Assembly (NCBI GenBank): GCA_902806575.1
Contig: CADCXD010000005.1
Location: forward strand, 310,001-374,000
From: Jackrogersella multiformis
Lineage: Eukaryota > Ascomycota > Sordariomycetes > Xylariales > Hypoxylaceae
Reading direction: 5' to 3'
Length of the DNA: 64,000 nucleotides
In this document: one piece after another, positions 43,215 through 55,382 of the stretch
Layout of the letters: every line of letters starts with the position of its first letter
Position numbering within the stretch: the first letter of the stretch is position 1
Translations under genes and position numbers: made by a program
The notes under the pieces: generated by a model
The model's database searches: none
What the model was told of the DNA's origin: nothing
Seen by the model: the letters and a program-made list of their open reading frames with translations, nothing else

Positions 43215-44050
43215 ACGAGTTAGACGTATACCTACCTCAACTCTCTAAATACCTATATCCTGAATTCCAAATCCGCGGTCGGCCTGGCACGAGTTGGGAT
43301 CAGCGGATCTACTCTCGTTTATGGATGGATGGATGGATGGATGGTAGGAAGGGCGAAAAAGGGGGTGGGAAGGTGGGTGGGCGAGTGGGTTGGTTGCTTA
43401 CCAACACGATGGGAAGGGATCCATGATGTCGTCACTCCACGCTACTTTGTTTACGGCGCGCAATTCGGACCAAGCACGAAGTCGGAATCCAATGGCTTCG
43501 CATCTAAGCACCGAGAGCCGAGGCCAGGGGTCGGGCTGCTCGACGGAAGTGTTTCTATACATCGCAACCGAGGCCGGGCGGCAGGCCTCGAGCCGCTCAC
43601 TTAGCTATACTATTACAATACAAAGATTACAATTTTTTCAACTCGGCGTATATTCTCTCCCTCGTGTCTTATTTCTCTTTATTTCTTTCCTTCCTTAATT
43701 CTCCTTTTATATTATCGCAAGTCCTTCCGTAAATCCTTCGAAGACCTTCCCTCTAGGGACTCGTGGAAGCCTTTGATATGACATGAGTTCGTTTTTTCTT
43801 TAGCCGTGGCCGCAGCGGATGTACATGTCAGTCATCCCGAACTTGGGTGTAGCCCGTCCTATGCAAGAATGCTGCCCGCCGTTTCAGAGTAGAGTTTCGT
43901 TCCGGGGTGATGTGGTGGTAGTGATGGTTATCGTCGTAGTCCTCTTATGCAACCATGATGCGAATCAATCGACGCCTTCCCCGTTAGGCGTTTCTATATA
44001 TCATACATCTCCCCAGATTACATACATACGTCCGTGTCCGATCCTTTGAT
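43215..44050. other. Convergent spacer
   Basis: The 3' flanks of the small secreted protein gene and TIM50. A tandem (ATGG)6 lies at 43321-43344. No gene seen. Confidence 0.5.
43321..43344. repeat. (ATGG)6 microsatellite
   Basis: Six perfect ATGG units in non-coding sequence. Confidence 0.95.
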
Positions 44051-45899
44051 TTATTTCTTAGGTTCGGTAGGATTCCCGCTCGGCTGCGAAGGGGCGAACC
44101 AGCCCGAGAACGACGACTTCATGCTGCTCATGGCCTCGGCCTGTAACTTCTCGTTGGCCTGCTGTTCCTCCTTGAGCCATTTCTCGCCGTTCTCTCGGAT
44201 CTCTTTCTCCATCATCTCGTAGTTGCGCTGGCCTCTCTCGCGCGCGATGTCTTGCAGCATCTTTCCTTGTGCGAAGGCCTCGCTCGGGCTAATCTCGCCT
44301 TCGGCTGGCACCATCATGCTCATGTTACTCGGCTTTAGTCCAATAAGACCGCCCAATGCTCCCATTCCACTTTTTCTCTTCCTCTTTTCCGTGTCGTATC
44401 GCTTCTGGAACTCGGCGCGCGCTATCGCTTCCCGACGAGCAAACTCGCTGGGGATATGTTTTCCCGCGAAGGATTTGAGTACCTCCCGCGTGTCTTTGTA
44501 TTGCATGGTATGGATGTACTCGAGGAAAGGGATCAACGATACGAGTTCGGTGTCTTTGGGGTCTCCAGTCCATTTGTTAAGCACAATGGCATTCTCGGGC
44601 TGCATTTGCACGTGCTCCGCCTTTGAATCGATTATGATGACTTTAGAGAGGTCGCGGTTTAAATATGATAGGTCCTGTATGGGATTGGATTTTAGTAATT
44701 TTCCGTAAATACGTATTCGAGAAAAGGGATGTCCAGATAGAACTAACCTTGACGATCTCGCCATCTTTGTACTTGGTAGCTTCCCTAAACAAAGGCCAGA
44801 CGATGAATCGGAAGGGATCTAGCTTCCGGACCAAAGGCTCTCCAATTGCGAACGGCACGCTTGTGAATAATACCAACTCGTAGTATTGGCTGAGGTAGCG
44901 CAGGAAATAATCTACGCCCGGCCGCTTCGCGACTCTCCATCCATGCTCCCGCGACCATTCACTGTGCACCAGCATATCCTCGAGACTGATGCAGAGGGTA
45001 TACGGTCGTTCGAACATGGGATCAGGATCAGGTAATAGTTTATCGAAAGCCGGTTCGCTGTAGTAGCTCTTGACATCTCCAAACCGAGCCATCATGCGCT
45101 TCCACCAGAGTCCGAATGACCATCCATTGGGGATATCCGTATGCATGCGGGCTTCTTCCTCGTCCCATTCCCGACCCAGGTAAGCCAAGCCGGAGACGCT
45201 TAAGAATAGCGCTAAAGCGTACATGCGATTGGCAAACTTGTTCCTTGCTTTCTCGGTAGAACTGACGTATGCAGAGGCTGGTAGCTCCCCGCGACCGCGA
45301 CCACCACCAGCTTGAGTTTCAGATGCCTCCTCCTCCTGGACTGCCGCAAGCGCCGGTTTGTTGGTGGCACCACTTGTCTCATATTCGAGAGTCGACGGGA
45401 TACCTTGGGTGAGATCGGGAAGAGAACTCATGTCGGGTTTAGAGGGCGATTCTGGTTCGGCGTCTTGGGAAGGTTGCGCAGAAGGACGAGATTTCGAATT
45501 GGGTCTTGGGGTTCGAGATTGTGTAGGCTGAGCCTGTTGTTGCTGAGAAGGTTGAGCAGGTTGAGCAGGCTGAGCTGGTTGAGTAGCTTTAGCAGGTTTA
45601 GCAGGTTGAGCCTGTCGTTGAGCTGGCTGAGCTGGTTGAGCAGGTCGATCAGGTCGATCAGGTCGAGCAGGCTGAGCTGGTTCACCAGGGCTAGCCTCAG
45701 GTTCGTTCGGTGTTTTTTGCTGGTTTGAACCTGCGTCCGACCGGTTGTTTCGAGATCGGTTCTTTGCCATTCCTCGTATCCATATTGAAGTTGTCGGGTA
45801 AGATAATCTAGAAATAGCCGGAGCTGCTATGGTTGATCTCGAAGGCGAAAGCGAAAGCGCCGGTAGTCGCGCAGAGCGCGCGAGGGCTCTTGAAAGCAT
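44051..45899 (-). CDS. tim50: Mitochondrial import translocase subunit TIM50
   Basis: Tim50 is the presequence receptor of the TIM23 complex in the inner membrane, facing the intermembrane space. Exons 45899-44748 and 44674-44051 join in phase 0 across a 73-nt intron (GTTAGT donor, ATACAG acceptor), giving 591 residues; the junction reads GEIVK-DLSYLNRDLSKVIII. The N terminus (MLSRALARSARLPALS) is an Arg-rich presequence. A long Pro/Gln/Ala/Arg repeat (about residues 75-130, QPAQPAQP units) precedes the single membrane helix (MYALALFLSVSGLAYLG). Then comes the FCP1-like domain: YTLCISLEDMLVHSEW (the Asp-x-Asp motif is degenerate, as usual for Tim50), AKRPGVDYFLRYLSQYYELV and LFTSVPFA, followed by WTGDPKDTELVSLIPFLEYI. 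The C-terminal tail is charged and helical. The Q/P repeat is the only odd feature. Confidence 0.93.
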
Positions 45900-47032
45900 G
45901 ATGCCAAGTTGTTGGCCTTATTGCGCGGATCTTACCACCCAATGGTGATATATACCCAATTTCCCTCGACCGTTTCCTAGTCGGCAAAGTAAGATGCAGA
46001 CTAGAGAGGTGGTAGAGGTGGTAGACGAGGTCCGTCAAGACCGCGCGGGATGCAAAAAGTTGAATCTTAGATGATAAATTTTACTTAGTACATCATTCCG
46101 AAATCTTGGCCTTATTCAATTATCCATCGCCGAGGTTCTGCCAGAAACTACGTAACTTTTACTAGTGTATGTACCTAGGTAGCTACCTCGCATAGGTACC
46201 TAGAGAACCCCACTACAATGTACCTAAGTACCTACCTAGTGTAGATAAGTGGTCCTGGAAGCATACATATGTACCTAGGTACCTACTAAACCCGGCCTTG
46301 TCAGTGACTTCTTAGACATGGTACAGTGGGCACAGACTTTAACCCCATCTGATTAGTCATGAATGGAATTCGTCCATGGATGTCATCAATCTTCCTAGGT
46401 TAGTAGCCGTTTAAACTTTCGGCTGTGCTATGGTCAACGGTGAACCCCAACTTCCCGGAATCAATCATCGAATTGAATTGACTCAACCTTTTCATTACCT
46501 CTTAGGTACTGTGACTACTCAGTTAGCTTGTTCCTTCTTCCGGCTGTCTTCTGCCGGTCGTCTTCCCCTCTCATCTTTTATTCTTTTATTTGGGAAATTG
46601 TCGTCTTATATTTATCATCTAATACTGATATTTCGATTCTTAGCCTATTTGTCATCTGCTTTCTTATGAATCACAATATCACCGACTTCCTACTCGTACT
46701 CGTTCTAACATGGCATCGTTGAGTGCTGCGTTCTAGAGGGTGGTCGTCACTCGTTGAAGTATCGCGATGGCACCACCCTCGCGATACCATATTGTACCCT
46801 CACATCTATCGATTGCCTTGAAATCAATTGCCTTGAATTAGCCATAGAGCAAATCTCTGCAGGCAGCAACTACTGAACCTAACCGAGAGAATTCAATCTC
46901 TTCTTTTGACCTTCATACCCGAACATCGGCTTTCGCGTGTCAGCAATTCCGTGTTTCTCGTGTTGCTACGTCTACATTCTAGGACTCGTGCGCAAAACAA
47001 CTTCTACTCTCGCATAAGCTGGTGTATACAAG
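45900..47032. other. Divergent spacer TIM50 / F-box-like gene
   Basis: Holds both promoters and a cluster of TACCTAGGTA words at 46171-46286. No gene seen. Confidence 0.5.
46171..46286. repeat. Cluster of TACCTAGGTA palindromes
   Basis: Four or more copies or half-copies in 116 bases, in the spacer between TIM50 and the F-box-like gene. Confidence 0.8.
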
Positions 47033-47983
47033 ATGCGTCGCAAGGCCGGTACAGCCAAAGGCTCAAGGGCTGTTAAGGGCCCAGGTCCAACGCCTATATC
47101 TTCCGCCTTGACCACTCCGCTCAGCTCTGCCTTTCCCTCGACCTACACTTCCGAAGCCGAATACGATGTCAACGATGAAATGACAAAGCTTCCAATCGGT
47201 GCCCTTGCGCTGGATGTATCAGAATCGAAGCTACGCAAGCCAAGACGCGAAAAGCAGCGCCCCTTCCGATTCCTCGATCTTCCGTCCGAACTGCGCTTGA
47301 AGGTCTACGACTACCATTTCGCCAATACCGGCGGTGTGCTCGACCTCGACTACGATAACTACAAGAGGATCCATCAGAAGCTAGCTATCCTACGCGTCTG
47401 TCGCACCATATACGAGGAAGCTTCGTACCTATTCTATAGCACACGCCCAGTTCGCATCTTTCCGACAACTCCCGGGCGCTTCTTCAAGACCAAGAAACCC
47501 CTACTGGCTCGAATGAAGCCAAACCAACGATCATGCTTGACCTCGCTCGAGCTGCGCCTAGGGCCAGGTTGGAGCAGCCCACCCCGCGGCTGGGTTGTGA
47601 ATCCCGCATTGGGTCTGTCAGACTGCACCAGCGTCGCAAGCATTACCGTCTACATCGAGTGCGACCCAGGCAATGATTTCTTCAAGGGTTTCCGACAACC
47701 AGACAACTTCTACGAACGATTCTCCCGATCTCTACTAACTAGCGTCCTCGACGAGATGCCATGGGTAGGACGGATTGAATTCGAGGCGTGGCCCAATGTT
47801 AATAAGTCGGGGGCGCTGATGCGTGGACTGATCGAGGTTGTGACCTCCAAGGGGCTCAAGATCATTTGGGGCAAGCAGAGAGGATGGACCGACGCGGAAG
47901 AGGTAGAACCGCAGCCGGCGTTGGATCTCAATGCCCCCCTTTTCATGGAGCACGGCAATCCGGGTATTATGGTAGTGGTGTAG
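47033..47983 (+). CDS. F-box-like (2EXR-type) protein
   Basis: An intronless 316-residue protein. A basic, Ser/Pro-rich N terminus is followed by FRFLDLPSELRLKVYDYHF at about residues 81-99, the Leu-Pro-x-Glu/Arg-Leu-Arg pattern shared by fungal F-box-like and 2EXR domains. Then LAILRVCRTIYEEASYLFYS (121-140), the 'LLRVCRQIYEEA' block that always follows in this group, and a C-terminal region with alternating strands and a Trp-rich WGKQRGWTDAEE. F-box proteins recruit substrates to SCF ubiquitin ligases; in this large and varied fungal group Skp1 binding is often unproven, so that role is only inferred. No transmembrane segment. The start is the first Met of the open frame. Confidence 0.78.
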   Translation: MRRKAGTAKGSRAVKGPGPTPISSALTTPLSSAFPSTYTSEAEYDVNDEMTKLPIGALALDVSESKLRKPRREKQRPFRFLDLPSELRLKVYDYHFANTGGVLDLDYDNYKRIHQKLAILRVCRTIYEEASYLFYSTRPVRIFPTTPGRFFKTKKPLLARMKPNQRSCLTSLELRLGPGWSSPPRGWVVNPALGLSDCTSVASITVYIECDPGNDFFKGFRQPDNFYERFSRSLLTSVLDEMPWVGRIEFEAWPNVNKSGALMRGLIEVVTSKGLKIIWGKQRGWTDAEEVEPQPALDLNAPLFMEHGNPGIMVVV

Positions 47984-48731
47984 TACAAGGCACGACTATT
48001 TTTGATGAACTGCGTCGTTCTAAGGGCCTATCGGGTAGGCAGGTGGTGCTAGGAGAAAGTACGTAGCAGAAGACTGATTGGTAGTTTAAATTAACTCGTT
48101 AGGTAATGGCAACGGTTCTCATGTGGGATATCCTTATGTCTTTGTTAGGAAAATTGTAGTAGTATTCTCACTTCTCACTTCTCACTCGGATGGTATTACG
48201 GCTTAAAGGGGAGTTGGATCTTGATGAACTAAATATCCAATTCTTTTCTTTCTACGCATGGCTAGTTCGTTGCGTATCTCTGGTGTCTCTCTAACGTCTC
48301 GACATAATTAGTAAATATCTAAGGTAATACTGCAAGATTTAATTTAACGATGCCATAATATAAATTATGCGAATCATTCATAGTCTAGGTACCTAGGTAT
48401 TCAAGTCGTAATGACTCAGCATTTGTACAAAGATAGGGCTGCTGCGAAGGCGGCGTTGCCCATGGTTGGTCTGGGGAAGGTACGTAGGTACCTGTGTAAA
48501 TCAACCCCACTAAAAGTTTCACGCAGCTCGAGCTCAGGTTTATCTAATTCGTTATCATTATCAATTTTCAACCAATTCAAACTAAACCAAACCTCAAAGC
48601 TTTGCAAACGGAACTTGTAACAGAGCTAACTAATACCGCGCCTACGATTGTTTTCTTCCTGGTAGTGAGTTGAATAGGAGTAGGAGCAGAAGAAATAAAG
48701 GAGAGAAAAGAAAAAGAAAAAGAAAAAGAAA
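47984..48731. other. Spacer before RRP41
   Basis: No gene supported; a short frame at 48411-48620 lacks any features. The last 40 bases before the RRP41 start are an A/G-rich leader. Confidence 0.5.
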
Positions 48732-49727
48732 ATGCCCCTCGACACATCGACCTACTCCCTCGCGCTCCTGCGCATCGACGGCCGCCGCTGGAACGAGCTG
48801 CGCCAGCTGCGCGCCCAGATCCGCACCCAGGCCGCCGCCGACGGCTCCGCCTACTTCGAGCTCGGCAACACCAAGGTCATGTGCGTGGTCTCGGGCCCCA
48901 ACGAGGAGGGGAAGCGCCGCGGCGCCTCGTCCGCTGCTTCGGCTGGAGGTGGTGGTGGTGGTGGTATGGGAGGAGGGGCCGCCGGAACTGGGAGTGGGAG
49001 TGGCGGTGCGGCGGATATCCTGGTTAGTGTTGTTGTCGGCGGGTTCAGCACCGTCGATCGCAAGAAGAGGTCGAGGGGCGATAAGTAGGTTTCTCTTTTC
49101 TTTTATTTTCTTTACCTTGCCTGCCTGAGATACGTAGAAGAAGATCATGATAGGTGGTGGATAAGTGGTGACTAGGACAATTGGATCAACGCTAACAAAC
49201 GTTGCCCCGACAGACGCATCCAAGAGCTACAATCGGCTCTAGCCAAGTCGCTCGCGGCGGTGCTGCACACGCACCTGTTCCCGCGGTCCACCATCTCGCT
49301 GTCGCTGCAAATCCTCTCGCAGGACGGGTCGCTGCTGGCGTGCCTGATCAACGCGGCGACGCTGGCGCTGGTCGACGCGGGCGTGCCCATGACGGACTAC
49401 CTGGTAGCCTGCAGCGCGGGCAGCACGTCGTCGCACGCGGCCGCCGACGACGCCGCCGACCCGCTCATGGACCTCAACACCCAGGAGGAGCAGGAGCTGC
49501 CGTTCCTGACGGTCGGCACGCTGGGCGCCACCGACAAGGTCGCCGTCCTCGTGTGCGAGAGCAGGGTCCAGGTCGGCCGCCTCGAGGGCATGATGGTCAC
49601 CGCCGCCGACGGCTGCCGCATTATCCGCGAGTACTTGGACTCCGTCGTGAGGGAGAAGGGCAGGAGGATGGTGGCCGAGGGGGCTATCGAGAAGGGCGTT
49701 AGTATGGCTATGAATATCGATGTCTGA
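48732..49727 (+). CDS. rrp41: Exosome core subunit RRP41/SKI6 (RNase PH fold)
   Basis: Rrp41 is one of six RNase PH-like ring proteins of the RNA exosome (nuclear and cytoplasmic 3' RNA processing and decay). Exons 48732-49084 and 49214-49727 (GTAGGT donor, GACAG acceptor) give 288 residues. Family blocks: LRIDGRRWNELRQLRAQIRT at about 13-32, SAYFELGNTKVMCVVSGPNE, then after the junction RIQELQSALAKSLAAVLHTH, SLSLQILSQDGSLLACLINA, ALVDAGVPMTDYLVACSAG, LPFLTVGTLGATDKVAVLVC, and C-terminal MMVTAADGCRIIREYLDSVV. A Gly/Ala/Ser insert of about 35 residues after GPNEEGKRRG lengthens the protein beyond the usual 245 or so, probably a flexible surface loop. The eukaryotic ring lacks phosphorolytic activity; it acts as a channel for Rrp44. 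GC-rich codon use. Confidence 0.92.
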
Positions 49728-49975
49728 CTTCTAGCTCTAGTGAGAATTTAGTAAGAAGTTAGTTAAAAAGGGGTGAGAAAAAGTAGGGAGAGGAGTCATG
49801 ATTGGTAATGACATCCCATAGGCATAACATTCGGCAGGCGTTTTCACACACACAAGATTTGTTTATTCACGACCGCGAGTAAGTCGAACCTTTTCATGAA
49901 TCGACTGGAATTTGATTTCGTTATTATGTCACTAGAAAACTATCGCCTGGTACTATGCTAACCCTAGACCGACAT

Positions 49976-51535
49976 TTAGAGCTCTTCGTGCTTTGGAGCC
50001 TCCTTCGATTTTTCCTTCGCGGGAGTGGCTTCGGGGGTTGGGTCTGAGCCTTTGGAGGGCGATTCGGCTTCAGGCTCGACCTCGATCTCGACAGACTCCT
50101 CAACCTTCACTTCTACTGTCTCTACCGGCTTCTCTTCCGCGACGGCCTCGGAAACCAAGCCAGCCGGCAATTTCTTCTTGGCGCCCTCGCTCAGGCGGAT
50201 AGCATCGATCCAGCTCTCGACGCTCTCGGGGCTGAAGTCGCCCTCGTAGTGGCGCCACCATCCCCGCTTGCCGTTGACGGCGACGATTTCGACCTCCCCG
50301 GAGAGCTCCAGGCTCTTGAATACGGAGGTGGTGACCTCGTTGTCGGAGTGGACCTCGAAGAAGGGGAAGAGATGCCGGTTTGCGTGGGCGTGCTTGAATG
50401 CTAGCTCGGCCAGGCTGGTTAGGGCCTTGTCGGCGGTCTCGCCGTGGGAGGCCGGCACGAAGGCGAGGACGCAGGTATGGGCTTTGCTGTTCAAGCACTC
50501 CTTGGTCAGCGCGTCCGCCTCGGTGATGGTTGGGATGGGCGGTGCAGCCTCGACCGGCTTTTCAGCGGCAGGGGGAACGTCTGTTGAATCGGCGGATTCG
50601 GTCGAGGTGGTCTTGGAGCTAGACTCGGAGGATTTGGGAGAGGCTTTCTTGTCTTTCTTCTCGCTCTTCTTTTCGCCCTTCGACTTGGCGGGCGCTGGGT
50701 CCGGGTTTGGCTGGCCGGCTTGCGATAGGAATTTTACCATGGCATCCTTCTTCATCTCTCCGTCGTATACTATGCTCTCTTTGTCGCCTCCTGGTAGCAG
50801 GACCAACGTCGGGTAAGAGGTGATGCCAAACAACTTGTTGGCCTTGGCCTCCTTATCCCGGATCTGCGCGATGCTGATGACGTCAAGGAAGTCGATCGCA
50901 ATGCTCTTCAGCAAAGCACTGGTTGTGCCTTTCTCAGTGAATAGTATAGCCTTGGCCGAGTCGTTCTTGGTCGACAGGAAGGAATCGACGTCCTTGTCCG
51001 CCACGCGCTGTACGTGGTTGTTGATCTTGTCGACGACGGCGTCCACGATGCCCTTGGCCGTCCTCGGCCCGTTGTAGTCCTCCACGACGGGCTTCCCCTT
51101 TCCTTTACCCGGGCGCACGGTCTTGAGGGTGGGGAAGCCCTTGACGCCCATCATGCCGCATAGCTGCTTGTTCTCGTCCTCGTCGCAGTTCACGGCGGCG
51201 ACCCTGGCCAGGCCGTCGAGGTTCCGGGCCGCCTTCTCGTAGGCGGGCTTGAGGCTTTGGCAGTGGCCGCACCACGGCGCGTAGAATTCGATGACCTAGC
51301 ATGGCGGCTTGTTAACAGACTTGTTTGTCGTTGTTGTTGATAATATTATTGGTTCTAGGTAATAACGACTTACGGAGGTATGGTTGGACTTGTTAATTAT
51401 CCTGTCGTAGTTCTTCGCGTCGACTTGCACTACAGGCGAGCTCTTGAGGTAGAGACTAGCCTGCGCGGTGGGCAGAGCAGAGAGGAGAGCCACGGCAGCG
51501 ATTGCTGTGGCGGGGTTGAGGTTGAAGGCGTGCAT
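49976..51535 (-). CDS. Protein disulfide isomerase, single-CGHC (Mpd1/PDIA6-like)
   Basis: An ER-lumen thiol oxidoreductase. Exons 51535-51374 and 51295-49976 (78-nt intron, phase 0) give 493 residues. A signal peptide covers about residues 1-26 (IAAVALLSALPTAQA). The thioredoxin domain has the active site FYAPWCGHCQSLKPAYEKA just after the splice junction, with AAVNCDEDENKQLCGMMGVK and FPTLKTVRPG (cis-Pro). A second, thioredoxin-like but Cys-less domain follows (ILFTEKGTTSALLKSIAIDF, LFGITSYPTLVLLPGG), then a Lys/Ser-rich linker and a third domain with CVLAFVPASHGE. The C terminus is acidic and ends HEEL, a variant of the HDEL/KDEL retrieval signal. One active site plus a long acidic tail suits the fungal Mpd1/TigA-like branch more than classical two-site PDI. 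Confidence 0.88.
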
Positions 51536-52516
51536 GGCCTGTTGTGGCAGAATCTCACGATCAAAGAACTTTGGAAATAAAGAAATAATAAGGGATAGGT
51601 ATGATTAGGTACCTAAGGTCAAGGGAAAATCACAAGCTACCTAAGAACGGGGTTGGTTAGAAAACGAGGTTACATATCAAACCGTACAGAACCGTACCTA
51701 CAGAGCAAAGGTTTACCTATAATAATAATATTCTCTTGTCCAGTGTTTATATAACCGAAGAGATTGCCGACATGACAGATAATCCATTTACTGGGGTGGC
51801 ACGAGAAGGATGGATGGCGAAAGGATGGTGAAGCTTTTAATGACTGCTGTCTTCTTTCTCAATTAAGCAAAAGGCCACCGTGGAAATTCGACTCAATTCG
51901 CTGTAAGACCACGCCATGATGGAGCCAGGCCCCTCCTCCCCACTATACCCACTAGCTTCTCTTAACATGGTTGGCTGGGTTTGAAAATCCGGGGTAAATT
52001 GTGGCTGGTACAATACCTAGTGTACCTAGGTAGGTACATTTATATACTACCTAGGTACCTAGGTACCCATGCAGGTAGGGAAACTGTAGCTGCCTAGGGT
52101 TCCCGATAGAGATAGAGTTGTGGCGCGAGCTCTCTCTTTCGTTATCTTATCTTATCTACATAGTATGACTTCAGCGGGGAATCCCAACGATACAGAATTG
52201 AAATGTCGTGCCTGATCTCATTACAACAACCTTGGAAGCTTGCGTGGAGACTTCTTTTTCTTCTTGCATCAACCTCGCATTTTGACCATATCTCTTCTCA
52301 ACTCTTGACATCGAGATCGCACTATTCCACAGAAATAACGAGCTGGCAGAACTTGTGTAATACAAACTTCAACACCTTTTAATATAACAATAATAACAGA
52401 TAGCGCATTTGTTGGATGCTCATTGCCCACAGCTCGCTCAATATCTTCTAAGACACATTCTAATCAGTCACATATATCAGACTATACTCCTTGAAAGAAA
52501 CCCCCCAAACTCTACG
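51536..52516. other. Divergent spacer PDI / VTA1
   Basis: Holds both promoters. A dense palindromic patch lies at 52012-52077 (TACCTAGGTAGGTAC and CTACCTAGGTACCTAGGTA). No gene seen. Confidence 0.5.
52012..52077. repeat. Cluster of TACCTAGGTA palindromes
   Basis: Three overlapping copies of the word within 66 bases, upstream of the divergent PDI and VTA1 genes; one of the densest patches in the window. Confidence 0.8.
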
Positions 52517-53954
52517 ATGGCGGCCAACATACCCGCAAAGCTGAAGCAGGCTGGCATTACGCCCTTTATTCTACGCGCTTCACAACTCGAGGCTGCGAAG
52601 CCTGTTATCTCCTATTGGTGTAGGTCCAACTACTACCAGTCGCATCAGTGTGTAGACTCTGCTTGCTAAGTACTATGAACTACACAGGTTTTTACTGGGC
52701 CGTCAATCAGATACTTGGCAAAGGACTTCACTCTGCCGACGAGGAATGCCACCAATTTACTACGGATCTGATGGAGAGGTTGGAACATGTACGATGGCGA
52801 AACTCCTTGGCCTCTTCTTACAAGCCACGATCCTCTAACCAACATGTTCTTTCTATAGATTAAGGAAGGACAAGCCGGGAACGATGCGATCCACGATGAT
52901 ACGGCCGGCCAAGCATACGTTGAGCAGTTTGCGCAAGAGACATTCGACAGAGCACTTCGGCCGCTAAAAGCCAACAAAGTCACGCAGTACGGACTATACC
53001 AACCGATAAAACTTCCTCCGAGCCCGGGCGCTAATGTGTAAATTCAGGCAAACGGCGAGCACTTTCGAAGCCGCGGCAACATTCCTCCAACTAGTCAATA
53101 TCTGGGGCCAGGCTGATGCCGAAACTCAAGAGAAGATCAAGTACGCAAAATGGAATGCCGCCCGCATACTCAAGGCCATCAAAGAGGGCAAAGATCCCAA
53201 CGAGTCGAACCCAAAACAGGAAGAGGCCAGGCAAGAAGAAGCTCCGCCGGCGCTGGACCCGAACGACCCAGAAGTGCAGATGATTGGAAATGTGCAACCA
53301 AGGCCAGCGACTGTTGAAGATGTTCCCGATGACTATGAAAATTTGCATTCAACATCGACTGCATCTTACCAAACTTTCCCGGCTCCTGTATCTGAGCCTA
53401 CATCACCACAGAATCGCGCACCGGGACCGGCACCCGAGCAGGTATCTCCCATAGCACCTCCTGTTCCACCGCCAGGAAGCTATTTCCCCGATCCACCTAG
53501 CGAGCCCGATACCTTGGATCTACCATCCACGACGAACATGCCACCTCCGGGCCCTCCCAACTATGGCATAAGGGGCCCTCCGCCGTCAATACCAAATCCC
53601 AGCTCTCACGATCCCGCCATACCACCTTCAGCTCCATTTTCGCCACCCCAGGATTTCTACCATCCTCCTCCTACAGCGCCAATAATTCCGCCGCCGCAGC
53701 GACATATACCTCCGGCGTCTACAGACCGTAGCTATAACCCCCGGCCTTCTCAGCCGCTCGCCCCGCAGGCGGCACCGGCGCAGCAATACGGCAACGGCAA
53801 CGGCGGCGCGCCGAACTCGTACAATGCCGACGACATGGCGATCGTGCAGGCGCAGAAACACGCCAAGTGGGCCATCTCCGCGCTCAATTTCGAAGACGTG
53901 CAGACGGCTGTGCGCGAGCTGCAGGCTGCGCTGGCTACTCTTGGCGCGCGATGA
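52517..53954 (+). CDS. vta1: Vacuolar sorting protein VTA1 (ESCRT-III / Vps4 activator)
   Basis: Vta1 (LIP5) activates the AAA ATPase Vps4, which disassembles ESCRT-III during multivesicular-body formation. Four exons (52517-52619, 52688-52788, 52859-52986, 53048-53954) join in phase to give 412 residues. The N-terminal tandem-MIT module reads AKLKQAGITPFILRASQLEA, PVISYWCFYWAVNQILGKGL (made by splicing), then KEGQAGNDAIHDDTAGQAYV, KANKVTQQTASTFEAAATFL and WNAARILKAIKEGKDPNESNP. A Pro-rich disordered linker of about 190 residues follows. The C-terminal VTA1 domain, AIVQAQKHAKWAISALNFED and TAVRELQAALATLG, dimerises and binds Vps4. Donor of exon 3 is GTACGG, weaker than the others. The protein is longer than yeast Vta1 because of the Pro-rich linker. 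Confidence 0.93.
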
Positions 53955-55382
53955 CCTCGCGATGATGAACGTGCAGTTGGTACGCAATGTGGTTGCGGCA
54001 GTGTGTTATAGCGAGCGCTGGGGATGTGAGAGCTGAGAGCTGAGGGGTTGGTAATAGGTACTAAATCGTCTAGGGCGACATGGGGAGGTTTCTATGCTAC
54101 TGGGTACATTGGAATGACTAATAAATATCTACCTAACCTAGATGCATAGAATCGTGTGTGGTATTACATTAGGGAGGAGGGAAGAGAATCTCTTAGATCC
54201 GCAAGTTACCGTAGTAGTCTCGTTGCGTCTTGAGCAACGCGCCGGAGTGTGCCAAGGAATACCTGCGAGATAGGGGAAGAGTAAGACTGCTAGCGACGGA
54301 AATAATACACAGGTGTTGCGTATACACCGGTTACCTCTTCCCTCCTTTACGTATAGGTATAGGTATCATCAACCCACTTATTCAAAGAACATATTAAATC
54401 AGGTCCCTTAACTTGTTATGGCTACACTTATTATGGTTATTATGGCTACTGTGGCTGTCTCATATCGTTAAAAGTTTCTTTTTTCCCTTCTAAACTCGGG
54501 TGTTCCAACAAAGAAAGAAAAGACTCGGGCATAAAGCGACGGGGGAACTGGTTAAAAGTTGTCAAATCCGGTCGGTGGCCATCGGGTTTAAATAAGTTAT
54601 CACTACAAAGCCGAGGGACGGCCCACATGGATTGTTACTTATGGAGATAATGGAATACTAGGTACCTGCAAGTAAGGACGTAGGCGGGTAGGCGGGTAGG
54701 CGGGTGAGCAGGTAAGCTATCTAGTAGATATGCCAGATCCAATCCGTGCATGACGTCGGATAAATTAGTGATGGGATTACTATTCACTGGATTACTGATA
54801 TTACCGATAGATGTACTAGACAAGGTTCTTGCTACTAAACTTCACTATGTATCTGCATCCTTGTTGTCGTCATCCTTACGGAGCCTAGCTGATACCTGTG
54901 TACCTACATAGTTAGGGTTCATTATGTACTAGATTTCGTAATTCAAAAGTAGCGGTATAATGATCTAGCCTACCTAGGTAGGTAGGTAGGCGGAGAGAAG
55001 AGTTTTCCATACTTTCAGGTGCTGATATCATAGTGGCGTAAAAACGTATCGAAGCTTACACAGGTAGAGCGAAGCGGAGTCTCATTAGAGCACTGCAACG
55101 GCGAGCTACTGATCTGTCTCAGACGGACTTAGGCTTTGCGCCTCCACCGGAGACCGCCATTGGCTCGTCCTCACATAGGCATGAGGCGATTTACTGATTT
55201 GCTTTTGCGAGGGGTAGGATAAATATCCTGATCGTCCGCCTGCCTTGGTGTCGATGTTTCCGGCTGTAGTTACCTACACAACTCCTCTCACCTACCTCTC
55301 AACGATCCGAAGAAAACTTCGAAAGCATTGCCTACTCAGGGACTAGATACATCCAACGTACGAGACTAATCCAGCTCAGACC
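53955..55382. other. Spacer VTA1 / alcohol dehydrogenase
   Basis: Contains a three-unit TAGGCGGG tandem at 54681-54705 and a TACCTAGGTAGGTAGGTAGG patch at 54970-54991. No gene seen. Confidence 0.5.
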
